Assembly: GCA_934232895.1 (NCBI GenBank)
Contig: CAKQGH010000004.1
Location: forward strand, 22,501-86,500
Reading direction: 5' to 3'
Source: an uncultured Alphaproteobacteria bacterium
GTDB lineage: Bacteria; Pseudomonadota; Alphaproteobacteria; Rs-D84
DNA: 64,000 nucleotides
Position 1 is the first letter of the stretch. Each line of letters opens with the position of its first letter. The translations under genes and the position numbers were made by a program. Below the pieces are notes generated by a model, which saw only the letters and a list, made by a program, of their open reading frames with translations, was not told where the DNA came from and did no database searches. Positions 26,650 to 35,450 of the stretch are shown piece by piece.

Positions 26650-27474
26650 TTATTTATCCAATGCCTTGATGATTTGTGCGTGTGGGATTGCGCCCGGGAA
26701 CGCTTCTTCACCAATAATCAGGAACGGTGTGCCGCTGATTTCGAACTGTTGTGCCAAATCACGAACGTTCGCCAATTCACGTGCGACAACCTCGCCCGAC
26801 ATATCTTGTTTCAACTGGGCTGTATCCAGACCAGCTTCTTCGGCCATTTTCAAAACATTCTTTTCGACCTTTTCGCCCAATTTGGACTGATCTTTCAAAT
26901 CGTCCTGGGTATAGAAATTACGGGTCATCATCATGTCAACCAATTTGGCTGCTTTTTCTGGGCTCTGCAATTTTGCAGCAATAGCGGCCTTGGCTGGGGC
27001 ATCAGATAATGCGCCATGAATCGAGAAGTTTTTGATAACAACGCGAACATCGTCACGATCAGCCAATACACGTTCCAATTCGCCATGAACACGGCGGCAA
27101 TATGGACAGCTGAAATCGGTCCAAACAAAGATTGTTTTCTTCGCGTCTGGTGCACCCAAAATCGGGGCATCTGCAATCATCATATCCGAGTGTTCACGAA
27201 CGAATGCACGAACGGCCTTGTTCTTTTCAGCATTCAATTGTTCCTGGGCACCGTTGGCCATTTCCTGGATAATCAGCGGATTTACCGATGTCAGGTAATA
27301 TGGCACAAACAAGCGGCAAACGCTGCCTGCGACCAAGATGATGGCAATCAATTTAATAGATTTTTTTGCCAAGATGATTCCTGTGCTGGGTTTCTTTGCA
27401 TCATGTTTCAGCAGCATACCACCGAACATATACATGGCGATTCCCAAAACCAGGACCAATATTGTCCAAGTCAT
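26650..27474 (-). CDS. DsbA/DsbG-type thiol-disulphide protein, membrane-anchored
   Basis: A 274-aa protein with two N-terminal TM helices (MTWTILVLVLGIAMYMFGGMLL and LIAIILVAGSVCRLFVPYYL) and a periplasmic DsbA-like thioredoxin fold with active site FSCPYCRRVHGEL and the cis-Pro loop FEISGTPFLIIGEEAFPG. It probably oxidises or isomerises disulphides of the many Cys-rich exported proteins in this region. The start at 27474 has an AAGGAG Shine-Dalgarno 7 nt upstream; a longer open frame back to 27807 has no such support and runs into recO. Confidence 0.85.
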   Translation of the reverse strand: MTWTILVLVLGIAMYMFGGMLLKHDAKKPSTGIILAKKSIKLIAIILVAGSVCRLFVPYYLTSVNPLIIQEMANGAQEQLNAEKNKAVRAFVREHSDMMIADAPILGAPDAKKTIFVWTDFSCPYCRRVHGELERVLADRDDVRVVIKNFSIHGALSDAPAKAAIAAKLQSPEKAAKLVDMMMTRNFYTQDDLKDQSKLGEKVEKNVLKMAEEAGLDTAQLKQDMSGEVVARELANVRDLAQQFEISGTPFLIIGEEAFPGAIPHAQIIKALDK

Positions 27475-27568
27475 AGTTTTCTCCTTTCTGTTGAACACAA
27501 ATACCATAATAAAAATTTGCAACCAGCGCAAGGAATAAATATGCAAAAAGTTATAAAAAATTTTGATT

Positions 27569-28225
27569 TTATTTATCGCCCAGCCGCCGCCGCGACAGCG
27601 GAATGTCCGCGCCCTGGGCCGTGCAAATATTTTCAATAAAATGCAGTGTCGTCGCCAATGTTGGTGGTAATTCGTACAGCCGCCCAATATACGGCGCGGC
27701 ACAATTATCACACACCGCCCGCCCGGTGCGCGGCGACAAGAAATGTAAATTTTCACGCGAACCACAGCCCGAACAATGTGATAAATCCAGCGCATACCCC
27801 AATTCACGCAACAACACCATTTCCCAATTCAAATAGTTGCCATTATCATCGCCTGATGTTGCCAATTTTTTTATAAATTCGATTGTTTCATTATACAGTT
27901 CCCGGTACTGTTCGCGTTCGGGCAGCAATACCGATATTAAATCAAAAGCACTGTTGAATAATGCTAATTTTTTTGCCGACATCATTATCGGTGCGGTTGG
28001 ATTTGTGGTTGCATCCCAATGGAACGCACCCAATTGCGAATCCAGACGCGCATTCCACGCCACATTGCCAATTTGTCCCACCAACGGTTTACGCCGTGTC
28101 ATAATTTGCGCCGCCCGCATAGTGCCACACATAATACCAAAATCGCGGGTAAACACACGCGCCACAACATCGCGTTCACCAAATGGTCGCATAGATATTA
28201 AAATGCCGGTTGATTCCAATTTCAT
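27569..28225 (-). CDS. recO: DNA repair protein RecO
   Basis: RecO loads RecA on SSB-coated gaps together with RecR. The 218-aa protein has the N-terminal OB-fold (MKLESTGILISMRPFGERDVVARVFTRDFGIMCG), the helical middle and the zinc-finger motif CSGCGS...CDNCAAP. A perfect promoter (TTGCAA, 17 bp, TATAAT) ends exactly 7 nt before the ATG at 28225 and no Shine-Dalgarno exists, so the mRNA is probably leaderless. An upstream in-frame start at 28264 lies within or before this promoter. Confidence 0.9.
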   Translation of the reverse strand: MKLESTGILISMRPFGERDVVARVFTRDFGIMCGTMRAAQIMTRRKPLVGQIGNVAWNARLDSQLGAFHWDATTNPTAPIMMSAKKLALFNSAFDLISVLLPEREQYRELYNETIEFIKKLATSGDDNGNYLNWEMVLLRELGYALDLSHCSGCGSRENLHFLSPRTGRAVCDNCAAPYIGRLYELPPTLATTLHFIENICTAQGADIPLSRRRLGDK

Positions 28226-28232
28226 ACCGGCA

Positions 28233-28261
28233 ATTATAGTTCCCACCCAACCCCATTGCAA
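28233..28261 (-). promoter_or_regulatory. recO promoter, leaderless type
   Basis: On minus, TTGCAA (28261-28256), 17 bp, TATAAT (28238-28233), then 7 nt (TGCCGGT) and ATG. Confidence 0.75.
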
Positions 28262-28293
28262 CAATCATCAACGATAAAAAGCAATAATAAAAA

Positions 28294-29610
28294 TTACATC
28301 GCCTGCATTTTGCTGACGGAGAAATCCAATTTCTTCGTCTTGCCCGAAACAACATTCATCGGCAATGCAATGTCTTTGAGAGCCTCCTCAATCGATGTCG
28401 TGCCACTGGCAACGCTGGTTCCCGTTGTGGTTGTGGTACCGGTGATTTTGGTCGTGGTCGATATGTCATCCGCCATCACCTGGTCTGCAACCACCGCATC
28501 AGAAACCTGCATCTGTTGCTCAAGGGCTTTTTTTAATTCTTCATTGACCTCTGGTCTTGTGTACTTTTCTGCAAGGTTTGATGTTTGTTTCGTCTCGGTT
28601 TTGGTTTCTGTCGTATCTGGGACCATTTTGTTCAATGCCGTTAACATATTTTTTGCATTGGCCGCATCGTATGTGTTATTGCATGCTTTCAAGACACTCT
28701 TTTGTATATTGGACAATGTATCGGGCGCCGTGCGATATATTTCCAGGCATTTTTTGAATTGAATATCCGACGAGCACCCATAACACTCATACATCATATC
28801 GCTTGAATATGTTTTTGTCGCTGATGTAATCTTTTGTGTGTCTTGCTTTTCAACACACCATTTTTTGTTTTTATCCCAAACCATATTATTCTTGCCACAA
28901 TCCATACAGATTCCCGTTTTATCTGGACCTTGGGTTTCTGTTTCTGGGCAATATTCACACTTTTGTAAAAACGTATTGAAAATATAATCCGTCCCAGTGC
29001 ATGTGACGCATTTGCCGTTGGCGTCCAATCCCTTGGTCAGCCCCGTGCAAGAATCATCGGATTTTGTTTCTTCCTTTGGTTTCTCGGGCTCTGTGGCTTG
29101 CTTTTTCGGTGTATCGTCTTTCTTTGCGGTGGTTTTTGGTGTTTCCTGTTTCACGGCGGTGCATTTGCCACCACTAACAACCTGGCCACTGGGGCATGAT
29201 GTTGGTACTGTGCAATCGCCCTCAACTGTACCGCATATTGTCACGGTCTCTGTATATTCACATGTGCCACCGCCAACGGATTTTGTCTTTTTCGTACTGC
29301 TTTTTTCCCAATTCTTGCCCTCTACAAACGTTCCTTGTTTGCCACCTTCGCCCTTTACACCATCACAGCACCAAAAGTGGCGGTTATTATGTTCAAAATC
29401 ATCATGATGTGCCAATTCGTGCACGGTGTTTCTCTTTGCGGCTTTGTTGCCTTTACACGAGTGTATCTGATAACCGCACAACCAATATTCGTCGTTGCCC
29501 TTGTCTTCAACCCAGCATTCACTCTGATACCCCGTATAGAAATCGGCCCAGACCGGGCATATAACCAATGCACAAATCATAACCAGAAAAATTTTACGCA
29601 GCATATTCAT
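28294..29610 (-). CDS. Cys-rich secreted protein under a probable invertible promoter (OFF)
   Basis: A 438-aa exported protein: signal peptide (MNMLRKIFLVMICALVICPVWA), an N-terminal Cys-rich domain (YQSECWVEDKGNDEYWLCGYQIHSCKG..., HELAHHDDFEHNNRHFWCCDG), CPSGQVVSGGKC and CTGTDYIFNTFLQKCEYCPETE repeats of EGF/CRAM-like spacing, a charged Lys/Glu/Thr linker, and a Thr-rich C-terminus. HELAHHDDFEHNNRH looks like a zinc-protease HExxH variant (HELAHH), but Glu-Leu-Ala-His spacing alone does not prove activity. A GGGGGATGAA Shine-Dalgarno precedes 29610. The only good promoter upstream points away (see 29641-29752). Confidence 0.75.
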   Translation of the reverse strand: MNMLRKIFLVMICALVICPVWADFYTGYQSECWVEDKGNDEYWLCGYQIHSCKGNKAAKRNTVHELAHHDDFEHNNRHFWCCDGVKGEGGKQGTFVEGKNWEKSSTKKTKSVGGGTCEYTETVTICGTVEGDCTVPTSCPSGQVVSGGKCTAVKQETPKTTAKKDDTPKKQATEPEKPKEETKSDDSCTGLTKGLDANGKCVTCTGTDYIFNTFLQKCEYCPETETQGPDKTGICMDCGKNNMVWDKNKKWCVEKQDTQKITSATKTYSSDMMYECYGCSSDIQFKKCLEIYRTAPDTLSNIQKSVLKACNNTYDAANAKNMLTALNKMVPDTTETKTETKQTSNLAEKYTRPEVNEELKKALEQQMQVSDAVVADQVMADDISTTTKITGTTTTTGTSVASGTTSIEEALKDIALPMNVVSGKTKKLDFSVSKMQAM

Positions 29611-29640
29611 TTCATCCCCCCTGTGGGCGCTATGTTCATT

Positions 29641-29752
29641 GCCGAAAAAAACGGTGGTTTTTTGCGCAATAAATACCACTTGACCTGATGGCGGATTTCT
29701 GGGTATAATTTCCGTATAAAAGTGCCGAAATTAAACCACCGTTTTTTTCGGC
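29641..29752. promoter_or_regulatory. Probable invertible promoter switch A (OFF orientation)
   Basis: A perfect 20-bp inverted repeat (arms 29641-29660 and 29733-29752, core AAACCACCGTTTTTTTC) flanks 72 bp. Inside, TTGACC (29680-29685), 18 bp and TATAAT (29704-29709) point to the plus strand, away from the secreted-protein gene that starts at 29610. The outward transcript would meet a hairpin GTGCCGAAA...TTTCGGCAC plus T7 at once (29721-29765) and a second CCCCGC/GCGGGG terminator near 29774-29806. Inverting the segment would aim the promoter at the gene. The same cassette in the opposite orientation occurs at 55713-55814. Confidence 0.7.
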
Positions 29753-30343
29753 ACTTCTTTTTTTGCGCCGCGCCCCGCCCACCGCGGCATTGCGGGGATT
29801 TTTTGTGTTTTTTATTTGTCCCTGCGGGGCAATGGACCCCGACCTTCGTCGGGGTGACGGTCTTTTTTATTCTTAAAACTTTATCACTCTATCACTGATG
29901 CGCTGCCGACACCCCGCCCTGCGTGCACCCCGACTTCCCAGAGGTGAACTTGACTTGCAACGAGAACGTAGCAAGTTCTCCTCCTGTGGAGGAGTACCGC
30001 GTAGCGGGGAGGTGGTCTTTTTATTTGTCCCTGCGGGGCAATAGATACCGGCCTACGCCGGTATGACGGAAGTTTTGTGGTTGATTACCAAATTTTACGA
30101 GTGTTGTTCGGCTGTAGGTGATTTATTATAGTCGTCACCCCGACACCCGGGTCCCACAAAATTGAAAATTTTGTGGGTGGTACCAGGCCGGGGGCCATTG
30201 CCCCGCAGGGACTTATTTACCACTACCCCGGCACTTCGTGCCACCCCTTCGCTTGGCGAAGGGGAATTTAGACCACAACGGGAATGAAACAAGTGCGCCA
30301 TCGGCGCGCTATCTATTCTCTATTATCTATTCTCTATGCTCTG
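29753..30343. repeat. Repeat-rich intergenic region
   Basis: No gene. It holds a terminator-like hairpin near 29774-29806, REP-like palindromes (ATGGACCCCGACCTTCGTCGGGG near 29832), a family-2 MITE-like element (30037-30144), a palindrome ACAAAATTGAAAATTTTGTG near 30155, the CACTACCCCGG module at 30220-30265 and the CTATTCTCTATTATC variant of the pyrimidine repeat at 30300-30340. Confidence 0.6.
30037..30144. mobile_element. MITE-like element, family 2, copy 1
   Basis: About 108 bp from GGCAATAGATACCGG to GTCGTCACCCCGAC. An inverted homologous copy is at 55919-56031. It contains the palindrome ATACCGGCCTACGCCGGTAT at one end and no ORF. Confidence 0.6.
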
Positions 30344-30372
30344 AAAAACCGCCCCGGGATGGGGCGGTTTTT
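30344..30372 (-). terminator. prfA terminator
   Basis: CCGCCCC-GGGAT-GGGGCGG with a T-run. It begins within 2 nt of the prfA stop codon. Confidence 0.8.
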
Positions 30373-31435
30373 ATTCCATATTTGCCAATCGTTCCAATTG
30401 GTCGGCGGCAATCAAGGCGTCTATCATTTCATCCAATGCCACACCGCCCGCCAAAATATCATCCAATTTATACAGGGTCAATTTTATACGGTGATCGGTC
30501 ACGCGTTGTTCTGGGAAATTATAGGTTCTGATTTTTTCACTGCGGTCGCCACTGCCCACCATGGTTTTACGGGCGGCGTTGCTGGCACCCTGCTGTTCGG
30601 CACGCTGCTTTTCATACAACTTGGAACGCAGAACCGCCATCGCCGCGGCCTTGTTCTGGAACTGGCTGCGCTCGTTCTGGCACGTAACGACAATCCCTGA
30701 TGGAAAGTGCGTAATACGAATCGCACTGTCGGTTTTATTTACGTGCTGGCCACCCGCCCCAGACGCACGGAAAATATCAATACGAATATCCTTGTCATCA
30801 ATTACAACGTCAATATCTTTGGCCTCGGGCATAACGGCGACAGACGCCGCACTGGTGTGAATACGACCGCCGGCCTCGGTTTCAGGCACACGTTGCACGC
30901 GATGAATTCCCGATTCGAATTTCATACGCGCATACGCCCCAACACCATCGATTTTGAATACAATTTCTTTGTACCCGCGCAGGGAGGTTGCGTTTTCTTC
31001 GATAACCTCGACCGTCCAGCCGTGACGCAACGCATACGATTTATATTGGTTATACAAATCACCCGCAAACAGTGCCGATTCTTCACCGCCAACACCTGCG
31101 CGAATTTCCATAATAACACTGTTATCGTCGGCATCATCACGTGGCAGTAATGCGATTTGCAAACTCTTTTCAATTTCAGGCAAACGGTGATTTAATTCCG
31201 CCAACTGTTCCGCCGCAATCGCATGTAGTTCTGGATCGTGTTGCATTTCTGTTGCATCGGCAATGCCCGCGGTCGTTTGGAAATATTCGTTTATCAGCGG
31301 CAAAATCCCCGTCAGGCGCGAATACTCTTTGGACAATTTGGTCAATTCGTCCCCCGACACATTGCCCGAATTCATCTGGGCCTCTATTTCCGAGGCACGG
31401 GTTTGTATGTCTTTTAATTTTTGTTCTATAATCAT
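30371..31435 (-). CDS. prfA: Peptide chain release factor 1
   Basis: RF1 reads UAA/UAG and triggers peptide release. The 354-aa protein has the RF1-type anticodon-like motif in RVPETEAGGRIHTSAASVAV (PxT = PET) and the catalytic loop SGAGGQHVNKTDSAIRITHFPSG. PET is a known variant of the more common PAT/PVT. It is 12 nt downstream of hisS, with no clear Shine-Dalgarno, so it is probably co-transcribed and partly dependent on hisS translation. Downstream there is no prmC (RF methylase), which usually follows prfA. Confidence 0.97.
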   Translation of the reverse strand: MIIEQKLKDIQTRASEIEAQMNSGNVSGDELTKLSKEYSRLTGILPLINEYFQTTAGIADATEMQHDPELHAIAAEQLAELNHRLPEIEKSLQIALLPRDDADDNSVIMEIRAGVGGEESALFAGDLYNQYKSYALRHGWTVEVIEENATSLRGYKEIVFKIDGVGAYARMKFESGIHRVQRVPETEAGGRIHTSAASVAVMPEAKDIDVVIDDKDIRIDIFRASGAGGQHVNKTDSAIRITHFPSGIVVTCQNERSQFQNKAAAMAVLRSKLYEKQRAEQQGASNAARKTMVGSGDRSEKIRTYNFPEQRVTDHRIKLTLYKLDDILAGGVALDEMIDALIAADQLERLANME

Positions 31436-31447
31436 ACCGTTATACCA

Positions 31448-32743
31448 TTACTTTAACAATTTAATTAAATTTTCTAAATTCATTGCCTGCTGGTCGCCAG
31501 ACTGCATATTTTTAACCCCGACAACGCCAGCGGTGCGTTCGGTTTCGCCAATAATTATGCTGTACGCGGCACCGATTTTATCGGCATATTCAACCTGGTT
31601 CTTGAATTTTTTATTTGTATCCAGATATGACACCGACGCAATTCCATTATCACGCAGTGCCGCCAAAACAGACGACGCATACGCCAAATTTTCATCGCCC
31701 ATCACCAAAACCGCCGCACGGATTGGCGCATCAAAACGCGTTAAATCAATTTGCCCCGCGTCCAGCAACGCGACAAAGATTCGCGAAAAACCAATCGCCG
31801 CACCAACGCCGATAATTTTGGTCTTGGAAAACTTGCCTGCCAAATCGGCATAACGACCACCGCCGGCCGCCGTGCCCAATTCCGGATGATTTATCAATTT
31901 GAATTCGAACACCAGTCCCGTGTAATACGCCAAACCGCGCGCAATTGACAAATCAATTTCCGCATTATTCACGCCCATATCGCGCAGCACATGAACAAAG
32001 TGCGTCAATTCATCAATCGCCGCGTCTAATTCTGGTGTGCGCCCCATAAATTCGGTATATCCACGTGTGAACACGGATTTAATTTCGTCTTCTTTGGCCA
32101 TGTCGTTTAACGCATCACGCAAACCAGATGCAAATTCGGCGTCGCCCATGGCGTCTTTTTTATCAATTAAAACGAATACCGATTTCTTTTGCGCGTCATC
32201 CAACCCCAAATGTGCAAACATTGCATCCCAGAACGGACGCGACCCGACCAGCACGCGCGCCGGGCCAATAAATTCAGCAACAGATTTCAACGCGCGATCA
32301 ATCACAGAAATAATTTCCGCGTCATAATTTGTGGACAGCGCATTGATACCCATAATGTCCATATCCATTTGGTAAAATTCGCGATAGCGGCCCTTTTGCG
32401 CACGTTCCCCGCGATAACGTTTTGAAAACTGTGACGCACGAAATGGAAACACCAAATCGTTCAAATGACCCGCAACATAACGCGACAGACCGACCGTCCC
32501 GTCATAGCGCAACCCCATTTTTGTATCGCCCTTTTGGAACAAGAACATTTGGGTTTCAATTTCGTCCCAGTTGTCTTTGTCGGTCAAAACCTCGGCCCGT
32601 TCAATGGCCGGTAAATCCAATTGCGAAAAACCCGCCACGCGCAAAACATTTAACATACGACGTGCGCATTCGTCAAAACAGCGCTGTTGCGCCGGCAATA
32701 ATTCTATGAAACCCGACAATGGTTTCGTTGGCTTTAATTCCAT
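31448..32743 (-). CDS. hisS: Histidyl-tRNA synthetase
   Basis: HisRS charges tRNA-His. The 431-aa enzyme is of the alphaproteobacterial/eukaryote-like type: motif 2 region LRYDGTVGLSRYVAGHLND...FSKRYRGERAQKGRYREFYQMDMDIMG, His-specific GLAYYTGLVFEF, motif 3 GAAIGFSRIF in place of the usual GxGxERL, and a C-terminal anticodon-binding domain (AAVLVMGDENLAYASSVLAALRDNGIASVSY). The alpha-type HisRS recognises tRNA-His lacking G-1 in some lineages. The start at 32743 has an AGGAA Shine-Dalgarno. It is followed by prfA. Confidence 0.92.
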   Translation of the reverse strand: MELKPTKPLSGFIELLPAQQRCFDECARRMLNVLRVAGFSQLDLPAIERAEVLTDKDNWDEIETQMFLFQKGDTKMGLRYDGTVGLSRYVAGHLNDLVFPFRASQFSKRYRGERAQKGRYREFYQMDMDIMGINALSTNYDAEIISVIDRALKSVAEFIGPARVLVGSRPFWDAMFAHLGLDDAQKKSVFVLIDKKDAMGDAEFASGLRDALNDMAKEDEIKSVFTRGYTEFMGRTPELDAAIDELTHFVHVLRDMGVNNAEIDLSIARGLAYYTGLVFEFKLINHPELGTAAGGGRYADLAGKFSKTKIIGVGAAIGFSRIFVALLDAGQIDLTRFDAPIRAAVLVMGDENLAYASSVLAALRDNGIASVSYLDTNKKFKNQVEYADKIGAAYSIIIGETERTAGVVGVKNMQSGDQQAMNLENLIKLLK

Positions 32744-32918
32744 TTTATATTCCTGTGGTTTATACGGAAAATCGTGACATATCAATGTCAATTATATCAT
32801 AAAAAATGCAAAACGCTAATATTCACGCCGCGGGGCGTGGTGAAATGTAAAAAAGATAACTGCAAATTTATTCATACCAAAACCATAGCCGATTTTTGCG
32901 ATTTTTCAAGCAATTTTG

Positions 32919-33623
32919 TCAAAAATATTGGTGCAATTCCGCGCCGTGCACGATCAGCCACCGCTTTGCGCGCCCCACCCCGTCGCCATATAATTGTGCA
33001 ACCGTTGCCCAGAACGCCGGCGAGTGGTCCAAATGCACACGGTGTGCCAATTCGTGCATAACGACATAGCGCATAATATCCGTCGGCGCAAACGCCAGAC
33101 GCCACGAAAACGAAATTGTCCCCGATGACGAACAACTGCCCCAGCGACTGGTCGTGTCACGCACCGCAATGCGCGTTGGCCACAGTTCACGCGGCGCGGT
33201 TTTAATCATTTCACGTGCGGCAATCTGGAACCGTTCTTTGATAAAATCGCGAACGCGGCGTTCAAACATATCGGCATCGCCACCAACAACCAAAGTGCAT
33301 TCACATTCATTGCAAATAAACCTGTTTCCGCGGTACGATGGGTCATGCGCCAATGAGACGCGTCGCCCCAAAAATTCAATTGTGTCCCCGGGGCGCACAT
33401 GCGCCTTGTCGGGTGCGGCGGCATAAATGCGTTCAATCCATTTGCGTTTTTGTTCCAAAAATCGCATGGCCGATGCGGTTGTTGCCAACCATGGTTTTGA
33501 AATATGAATTTCGCGCACTGGGCGCGTTTTTGGCCGCAATGTAATATTGCGCAGCCCACGCCGCGTTTCAATCACAATGGGGATATGTTCCCCCCACGAT
33601 GTAATAAATTCGTATTCAGACAT
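32919..33623 (-). CDS. YgjP-like M48-type metallopeptidase
   Basis: A 234-aa protein with the zinc-binding motif MHELAHRVHLDHSPAFW (HExxH plus downstream H) preceded by RIAVRDTTSRWGSCSSSGTISFSWRLAFAP, the hallmark of the YgjP/DUF45 family of predicted metal-dependent hydrolases. No signal peptide, so cytoplasmic. It sits 6 nt after the tkt stop, so the two are likely one operon; there is no strong Shine-Dalgarno. The substrate is unknown. Confidence 0.85.
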   Translation of the reverse strand: MSEYEFITSWGEHIPIVIETRRGLRNITLRPKTRPVREIHISKPWLATTASAMRFLEQKRKWIERIYAAAPDKAHVRPGDTIEFLGRRVSLAHDPSYRGNRFICNECECTLVVGGDADMFERRVRDFIKERFQIAAREMIKTAPRELWPTRIAVRDTTSRWGSCSSSGTISFSWRLAFAPTDIMRYVVMHELAHRVHLDHSPAFWATVAQLYGDGVGRAKRWLIVHGAELHQYF

Positions 33624-33629
33624 ATATTG

Positions 33630-35414
33630 CTATTTTAATTTTTTCATAATATCACGTGCGACCGCATCAACATCAAAACCCATGGCGCGGTATACCGCAT
33701 CGCCCGGCCCAGACAATCCAAACCGGTCAATTCCAACAACCGCATCGGCAAATTCAAACCATGGGACGGATGCCGCCGCCTCTATCGCAACGACAAATCC
33801 ACGCAATATTTGTTTTTTATACCGCGCGTCTTGGGCACGGAATGCCGAAACACACGGAACACTGGCCACCTGGACAAAGGGGCCCAATTTTTTTGCAACG
33901 GCAACGGCGAATGGAACTTCGCTGCCGGTGGCAAGTATTGTTGCGCGCACGCGCCGCGCGGTGGCGGAATATATAATGTATCCACCGCGCGAAATATCCG
34001 CGCCATCGGGCGTTGGAATTTGCTTTATTTTCTGGCGCGACAAAATCAAGCAGGATGGGCAATTGGTATCCGACACCGCCATACGCCATGCGTACGCAAC
34101 CTCGGCCCCGTTGCATGGGCGAAATACATTCAAATGCGGAATCAGACGCAACGACGGCAATTGTTCAACCGGTTCATGGGTTGGTCCATCCTGGCCCACA
34201 CAAACACTGTCGTGTGTAAACACATAAATCACGGGCAATCCCGACATTGCCGCAATGCGAATCGCCGGGCGCATATAGTCACTGAACACCAAAAATGTTG
34301 AACCATACGGCCGCAGGCCCGATGCCGCCAACCCGTTCATAATGGCACCCATTGCATGTTCGCGCACACCATAGTTTATGAAATTACCATTAAAATCACC
34401 CGGGGTAATGTCGTGATGTGCGGCCGTTTTTGCATTTGTACTGTGTGATAAATCCGCACTGCCCCCGACCAGACGCACGCCCGCCGCAACCATTGATTGC
34501 AAATAAATTCCCGACAGTTCACGCGTGGAAATATCGGCATCTGAATTCAGCGATGGCATATCCGCGACACTGACATCGGGTTTATTCAAAACATATTTCG
34601 CACTGACATTTTGTGCAACCTGTGCCCACAATTCGTCACCCACCGTTGACGCATATTTTTCAATCAATTGTGCCAATTCCACATCTGGAATTTCAAAACC
34701 ATGTGCCGCCGCCGCACCCGCCAATGACGAGCCCGCCCCAATAACCGTGCGGCAACGAATAAATGTCGGCGCGTCTGCCGCGACCGCCGCATGCACCGCC
34801 CGATCCAACGCATTAAAATTATTACCCGCAACCGTGACCACACGCCATCCCGCCGCACGCATACGCGCCGCCACATCAACATCGGTCAACGCCATGCCAT
34901 CAATGGTAATGCCATTATCATCCCACAATAAAACCAGATTGTTTAATTTATACCGACCGGCAAACACAATTGATTCGGACGCGACACCTTCGGATAAATC
35001 GCCATCGCCACACAGGCAATACACCATTTCATCCGCCCCCTGAATCTTGGCCGCCAAAGCCATACCAACCGCGTTTCCAACACCCTGGCCCAGGGGGCCC
35101 GTTGTTGCCATAACGCCATCAATACCAAATTCCGGATGCCCCGGCAACCCGCCAATTGTGCGAAACGATTCCAAATCGCCAATATCATACCCGGCCAATT
35201 TTAATGTTGCATACAGCAGTGCACTGCCATGGCCCGCCGACAGAACAAATCTGTCACACCCCGGGCGCAAGAAATTTGCATAAATGGTTGTTATAATATC
35301 GGCCGCACCCAACACAATTCCCAAATGCCCCGAATGCGCACGACGCACCGCGTTCAGCGCATGCGCGCGAACGGAACTGGACATATCGGCTAATTGTTTG
35401 GCATCAAATTTCAT
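33630..35414 (-). CDS. tkt: Transketolase
   Basis: Transketolase moves two-carbon units between sugars in the pentose phosphate pathway using thiamine diphosphate. The 594-aa sequence has ARRAHSGHLG, ATTGPLGQGVGNAVGMALAA, the ThDP motif CGDGDLSEGVASES, GSADLSHSTNAKT and the Pyr domain RLVGGSADLS...PIYVFTHDSVCVGQDGPTHEPVEQLPSLRLIP. It is shorter than the usual 650-680 aa. An extended -10 TATAAT ends 8 nt before the ATG without a Shine-Dalgarno. It is divergent from rnhA. Confidence 0.93.
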   Translation of the reverse strand: MKFDAKQLADMSSSVRAHALNAVRRAHSGHLGIVLGAADIITTIYANFLRPGCDRFVLSAGHGSALLYATLKLAGYDIGDLESFRTIGGLPGHPEFGIDGVMATTGPLGQGVGNAVGMALAAKIQGADEMVYCLCGDGDLSEGVASESIVFAGRYKLNNLVLLWDDNGITIDGMALTDVDVAARMRAAGWRVVTVAGNNFNALDRAVHAAVAADAPTFIRCRTVIGAGSSLAGAAAAHGFEIPDVELAQLIEKYASTVGDELWAQVAQNVSAKYVLNKPDVSVADMPSLNSDADISTRELSGIYLQSMVAAGVRLVGGSADLSHSTNAKTAAHHDITPGDFNGNFINYGVREHAMGAIMNGLAASGLRPYGSTFLVFSDYMRPAIRIAAMSGLPVIYVFTHDSVCVGQDGPTHEPVEQLPSLRLIPHLNVFRPCNGAEVAYAWRMAVSDTNCPSCLILSRQKIKQIPTPDGADISRGGYIIYSATARRVRATILATGSEVPFAVAVAKKLGPFVQVASVPCVSAFRAQDARYKKQILRGFVVAIEAAASVPWFEFADAVVGIDRFGLSGPGDAVYRAMGFDVDAVARDIMKKLK

Positions 35415-35421
35415 TTTATGA

Positions 35422-35428
35422 TATTATA
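35422..35428. promoter_or_regulatory. Overlapping -10 boxes of tkt and rnhA
   Basis: On minus TGATATAAT (-10 at 35428-35423) serves tkt with 8 nt to the ATG. On plus TATTAT (35422-35427) serves rnhA, which has a leader with an AAGGTG Shine-Dalgarno. This is a second symmetric promoter, similar to the dus/ftsB one. Confidence 0.5.
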
Positions 35429-35450
35429 TCACAAAACAAGGTGTAATAAA

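Noticed and set aside
29641..29765. Small RNA gene from the plus-strand promoter and terminator of switch A
   Set aside because: A roughly 45-nt RNA is possible, but the reversed homologous copy at 55713-55814 is better explained by an invertible promoter. Kept only as an alternative.
33623..35414. 1-deoxyxylulose-5-phosphate synthase instead of transketolase
   Set aside because: Motifs GDGDLSEGVASES and THDSVCVGQDGPTHEP are those of transketolase.
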